Below are positions 15,275 to 20,238 of a DNA stretch of 20,238 nucleotides, piece after piece (within the stretch, counting starts at the first letter, position 1; the number at the start of each line of letters is the position of its first letter). The position numbers and the translations under genes were made by a program. Origin of the DNA: Microbacterium sp. Its GTDB lineage: Bacteria > Actinomycetota > Actinomycetes > Actinomycetales > Microbacteriaceae. Location of the stretch: contig DQHP01000119.1 of NCBI GenBank assembly GCA_003524435.1, forward strand, positions 16,417 through 36,654, given 5' to 3'. The notes beneath the pieces were generated by a model. The model had not been told where the DNA came from and did not search any database. It saw only the letters and a program-made list of their open reading frames with translations.

Positions 15275-15886
15275 ATGAGCATTGCATTTCTGTTGACCAC
15301 GCTCGTGGTGGTCGCTACCCCCGGCACCGGTGCGGTGTACTCGATCGCCGCGGGCCTTTCCCGCGGTACCAAGGCCGGCATTATCGCCGCGTTCGGCTGC
15401 ACTCTCGGTGTCATCCCACATATGGTGGCTGCGATCACCGGGCTCGCGGCGATTCTGAACGCGTCCGCGATCGCGTTCCAGACCATCAAGTGGCTGGGCG
15501 TCGCGTATCTGCTCTACCTCGCGTGGCAGACGCTTCGTGACAAGTCCGCGATCCAGATCGATAAGGTCGCTGCGCCAGTGTCCTTCTGGCGAGTCATCCG
15601 CACGGCGGTGCTCATCAACCTGCTCAACCCGAAGCTGACGATCTTCTTCTTTGCCTTCCTGCCCCAGTTCGTCCGCGCCGGGGAGCCGAGCGGCACCTGG
15701 CACATGGTGTGGCTCAGCCTCGTCTTCATGGCGCTCACTTTCGTCGTGTTCGCTCTCTACGGTGTGTTCGCGGCCACGATGCGCAATCACGTCATCACCC
15801 GCCCGAAGGTCATGGCGTGGTTGCGCCGCACCTTCGCCGCGACCTACGTCCTGCTCGCCGGCCGCCTCGCCCTCGAAACCCGATAG
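15275..15886 (+). CDS. LysE/RhtB-family exporter (first copy)
   Basis: A 203-residue inner-membrane exporter of the LysE/RhtB family, which typically expels amino acids or their analogues. Family marks are TPGTGAV (15-21) in the first helix and LLNPKLTIFFFAFLPQF (116-132) after the cytoplasmic loop. Five or six membrane helices fit the hydrophobicity. ATG is preceded by GAAGGAC. The substrate cannot be read from sequence. It follows the TetR remnant and is convergent with the SARP gene (47-bp gap). It is clearly diverged from the second LysE gene in this block. Confidence 0.9.
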   Translation: MSIAFLLTTLVVVATPGTGAVYSIAAGLSRGTKAGIIAAFGCTLGVIPHMVAAITGLAAILNASAIAFQTIKWLGVAYLLYLAWQTLRDKSAIQIDKVAAPVSFWRVIRTAVLINLLNPKLTIFFFAFLPQFVRAGEPSGTWHMVWLSLVFMALTFVVFALYGVFAATMRNHVITRPKVMAWLRRTFAATYVLLAGRLALETR

Positions 15887-15933
15887 TCACGGATGCGTTT
15901 CAGCGACGACCCGCAGTTGCTCTATTACCAGCG

Positions 15934-16704
15934 CTACCGTTCGCTCGCCGTCTCGCCGTCGTGGTCACCGACTCGGAGGGGCTCACGCAGAAGACTCTGG
16001 TGTATGGCCTGCACCTCCGTGGAAGGGGCGATCCCCAATTCGGACGCGAGCAGGACCCTGAGCGTCTCGTAGCGATCCAAGGCTTCGGCTCTTCGACCCG
16101 ATGCCTGCAGCGCTCGCAAGAGTCGCGCCCAGAGTGTCTCGCGCAGCGGGAAACGGTCGGTGAGGGTGCGAAGCTCGCTGACCAGCGCTGGGTGTCGATC
16201 AGTGGCCAGGTCGAGGTCTATGCGTCGTTCAAACGCCCACAGGTAGCGCTCGACGAGGCCGGGCGACTCATAGCGCCGGAGCCATTCGGTTAGCGCCTCC
16301 CCCGTAGGGCCGTCCGGCCAGAGTGAGAGCGCTGCGTGGAGAAGCTGCCGTTGATCCGACGGAACTGTGCACTCTTCACCTGCCTCGACGAGCCGCCGGA
16401 ACTCGACAGCGTCCACCGAGACAGGCGGGATGCTCAGTCGGTAGCCGGAGGGACCGGTTTCGATCACTTTGTCGCCCAACACCCGACGGAGTCGACCTAC
16501 GTATGTCTGCAGGCTGCCGCGCACATTGACGGGCGGCGTGTCGTCCCACATGCCTGCGGCAAGCCGCTCGAACGTTACGATGCGTCCGCCGCCCAGAGCC
16601 AGGAGCACCAGTAGAGTTCGCGCCCGTTGGCCAGGCAGCTCGACGGGTCGATCGTCGAGTACGACCTCGAGCGGGCCCAGCAGCCGGATCTCTAGGCCCG
16701 CCAT
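15934..16704 (-). CDS. Short SARP-type transcriptional activator (winged helix plus BTAD)
   Basis: A 256-residue regulator built of an OmpR-like winged-helix domain (about 4-92, with LLGPLEVVLDDRPVELPGQR, then FERLAAGMWDD, SLQTYVGRLRRVLG and GYRL) and a bacterial transcriptional activation domain (about 97-243). The size matches small SARPs such as ActII-ORF4 rather than large AfsR-type proteins; no NB-ARC or TPR part follows. Start ATG 16704 has GGGGG about 7 bp upstream; the open frame extends much further 5' but lacks family sequence there. GATAAT at 16739-16744 (minus) is a good -10, giving a leader of about 28 nt. The gene is divergent from the second exporter, its most likely target. 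No antibiotic biosynthesis gene is in the window. Confidence 0.88.
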   Translation of the reverse strand: MAGLEIRLLGPLEVVLDDRPVELPGQRARTLLVLLALGGGRIVTFERLAAGMWDDTPPVNVRGSLQTYVGRLRRVLGDKVIETGPSGYRLSIPPVSVDAVEFRRLVEAGEECTVPSDQRQLLHAALSLWPDGPTGEALTEWLRRYESPGLVERYLWAFERRIDLDLATDRHPALVSELRTLTDRFPLRETLWARLLRALQASGRRAEALDRYETLRVLLASELGIAPSTEVQAIHQSLLREPLRVGDHDGETASER

Positions 16705-16800
16705 TGCACACCCCCGATCGTTCGGCTCCTCAAAACACATTATCGAGTTCTGCCGAGGTGCACCATTGGCCCAACGACGGGGTTGACAGAGAAACGACAG

Positions 16801-16822
16801 CGGTACGGCACCGGTATGGCAG
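16801..16822 (+). promoter_or_regulatory. Putative SARP operator: 11-bp direct repeat before the second exporter
   Basis: CGGTACGGCAC (16801-16811) is followed immediately by CGGTATGGCAG (16812-16822), with 9 of 11 bases identical. SARPs bind heptamer direct repeats with 11-bp periodicity just upstream of a -10. Here TAGCTT (16833-16838) lies 10 bp downstream. A TTGACA at 16783-16788 lies upstream but is poorly spaced to any -10. The position between the SARP gene and the exporter supports the call. Confidence 0.5.
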
Positions 16823-16891
16823 CCCGGACACTTAGCTTTGACGCACCAGATCGGGCCGCCTCGGCTCGTCGGCGCCGTCGATCGGGGAAAC

Positions 16892-17518
16892 ATGCCAACC
16901 GCTGTCACCATGCTGGGTTTCTGCGTCGCCACCCTGGTGATTCTGGTCGTCCCGGGACCGTCCGTGATGTATGTCGTCGCGCGCAGCATTGCGCAGGGTC
17001 GACGCGCCGGCCTGTACTCCATGCTTGGCCTGGAGGTGGGCGCCCTGCTGCATGTCGCTGGCGCGGCCGTGGGTCTCGGGGCTCTGCTGGCCTCTTCCGA
17101 ACTTGCGTTCACTATGCTCCGCTACGCCGGTGCTGCCTACCTGTTCTACCTCGGGGTCCGACAGTTCCGGGTGCGCCACGAACGGCTCGACAAGCCCGCC
17201 CAGCCCACTTCGTCGGCGTCGCTGCTGCGTCTCTTCCGGGACGGCGTCCTGGTCGACTTACTCAACCCGAAGACGGCACTTTTCTTCGTTGCTTTTCTGC
17301 CCCAGTTCGTGGATGTGGGACAAGGCGCGGCGGCAATCCAGGTCGTTGTGCTCGGCCTGTGCTTCGTCTTCCTGGCTGCCTTGTGCGATACCGCCTACGC
17401 GCTTGTGGCCGGGCAACTTGGCGCACGGATCCGTAACTCGCACCGCGCGCAACGTCGTATCGACCAAGCGAGTGCTGGGGTATACATCTGTTTGGCCGGG
17501 GCTGCGGTGCTCCTGTGA
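16892..17518 (+). CDS. LysE/RhtB-family exporter (second copy)
   Basis: A 208-residue membrane exporter of the LysE/RhtB family. PGPSVMYVVARS (21-32) and LLNPKTALFFVAFLPQF (123-139) are the family signatures, with hydrophobic helices throughout. Start ATG 16892 is chosen because GGGGA precedes it and the protein then has the usual length; an 18-residue upstream extension is hydrophilic. The substrate is unknown, probably an amino acid or small metabolite. It is divergent from the SARP gene across 187 bp and preceded by the candidate SARP operator. The ABC genes begin 58 bp downstream on the same strand and may be cotranscribed. Confidence 0.9.
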   Translation: MPTAVTMLGFCVATLVILVVPGPSVMYVVARSIAQGRRAGLYSMLGLEVGALLHVAGAAVGLGALLASSELAFTMLRYAGAAYLFYLGVRQFRVRHERLDKPAQPTSSASLLRLFRDGVLVDLLNPKTALFFVAFLPQFVDVGQGAAAIQVVVLGLCFVFLAALCDTAYALVAGQLGARIRNSHRAQRRIDQASAGVYICLAGAAVLL

Positions 17519-17576
17519 AGGTCCGCTCGCCGCTGTCCGACCGGGTCCGCCATAAGTCAGACTGGAGGAAGAACCT

Positions 17577-18509
17577 GTGAACCCTGCGGAATCATCCCAA
17601 TTGATCGAAGCGCATGCGATTACGAAGTCGTATCGCGGAAGCGTGCACGCGCTCGATGACGTCACCCTGCACGTCGCAGCCGGAGAGGTGTATGGGCTCG
17701 TCGGCCCGAACGGAGCCGGGAAGACGACCCTCATGCGCGTTCTCACGGGGCTCGTCTCGCCGACGAGCGGAGACTTCCTGATCGGTCACGACAAAGGGGC
17801 CGCGGCGATTGGTTCGCTGATCGAGGCTCCGACGTTCTACCCTTCAATGTCCGGCCGCGGAAACCTCACCCTGCTCTGCGACTACTGGAGTATCCGTCGC
17901 GCTGCAGCCGACCAGGCGCTCGACCAGGTGGGACTGGATTCCCACAATCGATGCCGCCCCTACCGTGAATACTCGCTCGGAATGAAGCAACGTCTCGGCG
18001 TCGCGGCAGCGCTGGTCGGTGAACCGCAAGTCATCGTGCTCGATGAGCCGACGAATGGCCTCGATCCCGAGTCAATCGTGGGCATGCGAGATATCGTGCA
18101 GGAGCTACGCAACAACGGATGCGCCGTCTTGTTGTCAAGTCACCTGCTCAGCGAGGTCGAGCTGATCGCCGACCGCATCGGCCTCCTCGTGGACGGGAAA
18201 CTGGTGGCCGAAGGCAGCGTCGACGAGCTGCGACACGGCCTTCCCACCAAACGATGGGTTGAAGTCGAGGTCAATGAACCGGAGCAAGCCATCACCGTTA
18301 TGCAGGAGCTCGGCCTGACCATCGAGGATGACAGGGGCGGACGGCTGCGGATTCTGCTAAACGGGCTGGTCGAACCGCACCAGATCAACGGTGCGCTGGT
18401 TGGCGCGGGGATCAAAGTCGGAGCTTTCGCCGAAGTGCAGAACTCGTTGGAGACGACTTTTCTCGCTCTGCTCGCAGAGCCCATCCAGCCCGAAAAGAGC
18501 ACGTCATGA
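17577..18509 (+). CDS. ABC transporter ATP-binding protein (BcrA/CcmA-like)
   Basis: A 310-residue single-domain ABC ATPase. Walker A GPNGAGKTT (43-51), signature YSLGMKQRLG (132-141), Walker B VIVLDEPTNGLDPE (152-165) and H-loop SSHLLSEVE (187-195) are all intact. The YSLGMKQR form of the signature and the 80-residue C-terminal tail are typical of the BcrA/drug-resistance group, which exports peptides, antibiotics or lipids. GTG start with GGAGGAAG upstream. The last four bases overlap the permease start (ATGA), so the two subunits are coupled. The ATPase would act as a dimer with two copies of the permease. Confidence 0.94.
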   Translation: MNPAESSQLIEAHAITKSYRGSVHALDDVTLHVAAGEVYGLVGPNGAGKTTLMRVLTGLVSPTSGDFLIGHDKGAAAIGSLIEAPTFYPSMSGRGNLTLLCDYWSIRRAAADQALDQVGLDSHNRCRPYREYSLGMKQRLGVAAALVGEPQVIVLDEPTNGLDPESIVGMRDIVQELRNNGCAVLLSSHLLSEVELIADRIGLLVDGKLVAEGSVDELRHGLPTKRWVEVEVNEPEQAITVMQELGLTIEDDRGGRLRILLNGLVEPHQINGALVGAGIKVGAFAEVQNSLETTFLALLAEPIQPEKSTS

Positions 18510-19387
18510 GCAGCACCACCACCCCGACCTTCGCTCCTACGCACTCACCCGGCTTCACAAGCGCACTTCGCGGTGAGCTTACGCTCGCTCGGCGAAGAGT
18601 TATGGTGTGGGTGTCCCTCGGCGTCTGGGCGCTGTGTATCGCGGTCTTCGCTTACCTGGCCAGCTACCTCTCGACTGCCGGCGCAGAGTGGTACACCGCC
18701 GAGCAACAAGACACGTTGGTAAATGCGATGCTCCCCCAGGGAACGTCGTACTACGTTCTCGCCTCTCTCCCTCTCTATGGGGCACCCCAGCTGGCGATCC
18801 TCGGCGCGGTGCTCGGCGCATCCGACTACGGTCGAGGCACAATCCGCAACATTGCCTCACGCTTCCCGAACCGCACACCGTTCATCACGGCGCGCCTCGC
18901 GAACCTGCTCATCATCGGAGCTCTCGCCGCAGTCGTCACACTACTCACCAGCATCCTCAGTAGTCTTGCGGTAGCCGCCTTCTCCGGCCGCGCCTCAGAG
19001 TTCCCGCTGCCGTCAGACCTCGCCGTTGCCCTACTGTTCATTTGGGTCGTGACGGTCACCTTCATCGCGCTCGGCTTCGCTATCGGCACACTGACTCGGA
19101 ACACGCTCACCGCGGTGGTGATCGCCGTCGCATGGGTCCTGGGCGTGGAATCCCTGTTCATCGGCATGCTCGCGCCCGTTATCCCTTTCCTGGATAGCGC
19201 GCAGGGCTTCCTTCCGGTGGGAGCCACCTCGTCCCTCGCGGCAGCCCTCATTCCTGCCGGCCACCAGACGGTCCCCGCACTTACGGCCGCGACGACCCCG
19301 GGAGTCAGCGTCGCCGTACTCGTTGCCTGGGCCGCCCTCGCCAGCACGGTGGCCTACGTCCTCTTCCGGAGGCGTGACCTTGCTTGA
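18506..19387 (+). CDS. ABC-2 type transporter permease
   Basis: A 293-residue membrane subunit partnering the ATPase upstream. About six transmembrane segments are visible (roughly 33-55, 82-103, 128-155, 172-193, 200-225, 266-287). SDYGRGTIRNIASRFPNRTPF (106-126) is the typical first cytoplasmic coupling region of ABC-2 permeases. ATG overlaps the ATPase stop. The substrate cannot be deduced; self-resistance to an antimicrobial peptide is a common role for this pair type. The gene ends 15 bp from the convergent DUF2469 gene, at the right edge of the inserted block. Confidence 0.9.
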   Translation: MSSTTTPTFAPTHSPGFTSALRGELTLARRRVMVWVSLGVWALCIAVFAYLASYLSTAGAEWYTAEQQDTLVNAMLPQGTSYYVLASLPLYGAPQLAILGAVLGASDYGRGTIRNIASRFPNRTPFITARLANLLIIGALAAVVTLLTSILSSLAVAAFSGRASEFPLPSDLAVALLFIWVVTVTFIALGFAIGTLTRNTLTAVVIAVAWVLGVESLFIGMLAPVIPFLDSAQGFLPVGATSSLAAALIPAGHQTVPALTAATTPGVSVAVLVAWAALASTVAYVLFRRRDLA

Positions 19388-19402
19388 ACAGACTTGAGCG
19401 AC

Positions 19403-19729
19403 TTATTTGCCGTCGAGAGACAAGTCCTCAGGCAATTCCAGCTCTTGACGCTGCAACTCTTCAATGTTGACGTCCTTGAAAGTCAGCACACGAACGGCCT
19501 TCACGAATCGATCAGCGCGGTATATGTCCCAGACCCAGACATCCGTCATGGCGATCTCAAAGTAAAAATCGTGTTCGGTGTCCTTGCGGACGACATTCAC
19601 CTCGTTCGCAAGATAGAACCGACGTTCCGTCTCAACGACGTACTGAAACTGTCCTACGACGTCGCGATATTCGCGGAACAGCGCGAGTTCTAGCTCGCGG
19701 TCGTAGTCGTCAAATGCCTCTTCGTCCAT
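19403..19729 (-). CDS. DUF2469-family protein
   Basis: A 108-residue acidic soluble protein of the actinobacteria-specific DUF2469 family. Recognisable features are YDRELELALFREYRDVV near the N-terminus, FYLANEV, and VWVWDIYRADRFVK in the second half. Function is unknown. It sits between rnhB and yraN in most actinobacteria, and here it still follows rnhB by 20 bp. ATG has GGAG about 6 bp upstream. Its usual downstream neighbour yraN has been displaced by the export block. Confidence 0.93.
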   Translation of the reverse strand: MDEEAFDDYDRELELALFREYRDVVGQFQYVVETERRFYLANEVNVVRKDTEHDFYFEIAMTDVWVWDIYRADRFVKAVRVLTFKDVNIEELQRQELELPEDLSLDGK

Positions 19730-19749
19730 GATGACTCCATCCTACGAGT

Positions 19750-20238
19750 TCAGAACAGAGTAGGCGCATCGGCGATCGCCCATGATGCGCGGTGAAACGG
19801 CGACAGCCCCCCAGATCTGATCGCGGCCCGGTGTTCCGCGCTGGCGTAGCCCTTGTTTCGGTCCCACTGGTAAAGCGGATGATCCGCGTGAAGTTCTGCC
19901 ATATACGTGTCACGCGCGACTTTCGCAATCACCGACGCCGCAGACACAGAGGCACAGTCTCGGTCTCCCTTGACCACTGAGCGCACCTGCAGAGGAACGG
20001 CATGCACGCGCGATACGTAGTCGTGGTTGCCATCCAGGATCACCAGTGTGCGCTCGAGCGCAGCCCCCTGCGCGACGACGCCGTCAATCGCACGTGAAGC
20101 GGCCAGACCCAGCGCCCGCATGATTCCGCCAGCGTCGACCTCCGCGGCACTCGCCCACCCGACTGCGGATGCCTGGACCCAGGCTGCCGCGCGTAAAGCG
20201 ACGTCCGGGCGGCGTTTCTCTGAGACCAACTTCGAGTC
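19750..20238 (-). CDS. rnhB: Ribonuclease HII, partial (N-terminus off the window)
   Basis: The C-terminal 162 residues of RNase HII, which removes ribonucleotides from DNA and RNA-DNA hybrids. The frame is open to the right edge and begins with DSKLVSEKRR, the conserved block downstream of the missing catalytic DEVGRG motif. Later marks are LDGNHDYV, VVKGDRDCASVSAASVIAKVARD (with the conserved Asp and Ser/Ala pattern) and NKGYASAEHRAAI. The stop lies 20 bp before the DUF2469 start. The first catalytic Asp-Glu pair cannot be checked here. Confidence 0.95.
   Translation of the reverse strand, partial: DSKLVSEKRRPDVALRAAAWVQASAVGWASAAEVDAGGIMRALGLAASRAIDGVVAQGAALERTLVILDGNHDYVSRVHAVPLQVRSVVKGDRDCASVSAASVIAKVARDTYMAELHADHPLYQWDRNKGYASAEHRAAIRSGGLSPFHRASWAIADAPTLF

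Noticed and set aside
16705..17112. Upstream extension of the SARP reading frame
   Set aside because: It has no family similarity and overlaps the second exporter gene; ATG 16704 with a G-rich ribosome site starts exactly at the domain.

Overview
The window looks like chromosomal DNA of a high-GC actinobacterium, most likely a member of the Microbacteriaceae (inference). The evidence is gene order and protein features. On the minus strand, reading right to left, the order is rnhB (partial), a DUF2469 gene, yraN, comM, dprA, xerC, rpsB, tsf, pyrH, frr and cdsA, then a small multi-repeat DivIVA-like gene and a secreted transglycosylase-like gene. This is the familiar actinobacterial housekeeping block. 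GTG starts and ATGA overlaps (yraN/comM and comM/dprA) fit this picture.

Layout from the left: 42-746 secreted SLT-like protein; 794-1384 DivIVA-repeat protein; 1387-2508 cdsA; 2509-3063 frr; 3136-3852 pyrH; a strong Rho-independent terminator at 3916-3957 closing the rpsB-tsf unit; 3961-4788 tsf; 4831-5754 rpsB, with a long structured leader. Divergent from rpsB is a degenerate LytM/M23 protein (6066-6611, plus strand), which converges on xerC (6628-7530). Together these genes cover translation (S2, EF-Ts, RRF), UMP kinase, phospholipid precursor synthesis, cell-envelope work and chromosome dimer resolution.

Two blocks interrupt the housekeeping order. Block A (about 7639-11509, between xerC and dprA) holds a small secreted Ala/Ser/Pro-repeat protein, an APH-like phosphotransferase, and a HAMP histidine kinase with an OmpR-family response regulator. 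A shared 16-bp motif lies upstream of both the small secreted protein and the kinase gene, with a third related copy 21 bp from the first. The block therefore looks like a self-contained sensory module. Block B (about 14613-19402, between yraN and the DUF2469 gene) holds a headless TetR remnant, two LysE/RhtB exporters, a short SARP/BTAD activator divergent from the second exporter, and a BcrA-type ABC ATPase with its ABC-2 permease. An 11-bp direct repeat in front of the second exporter has the architecture expected of a SARP operator. Block B looks like an acquired or lineage-specific export island.

I see no tRNA, rRNA, CRISPR array, insertion sequence or phage gene. No radically new system is evident. 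The best leads are the two regulatory modules with their candidate operators, the structured rpsB leader and the repeat-containing proteins.
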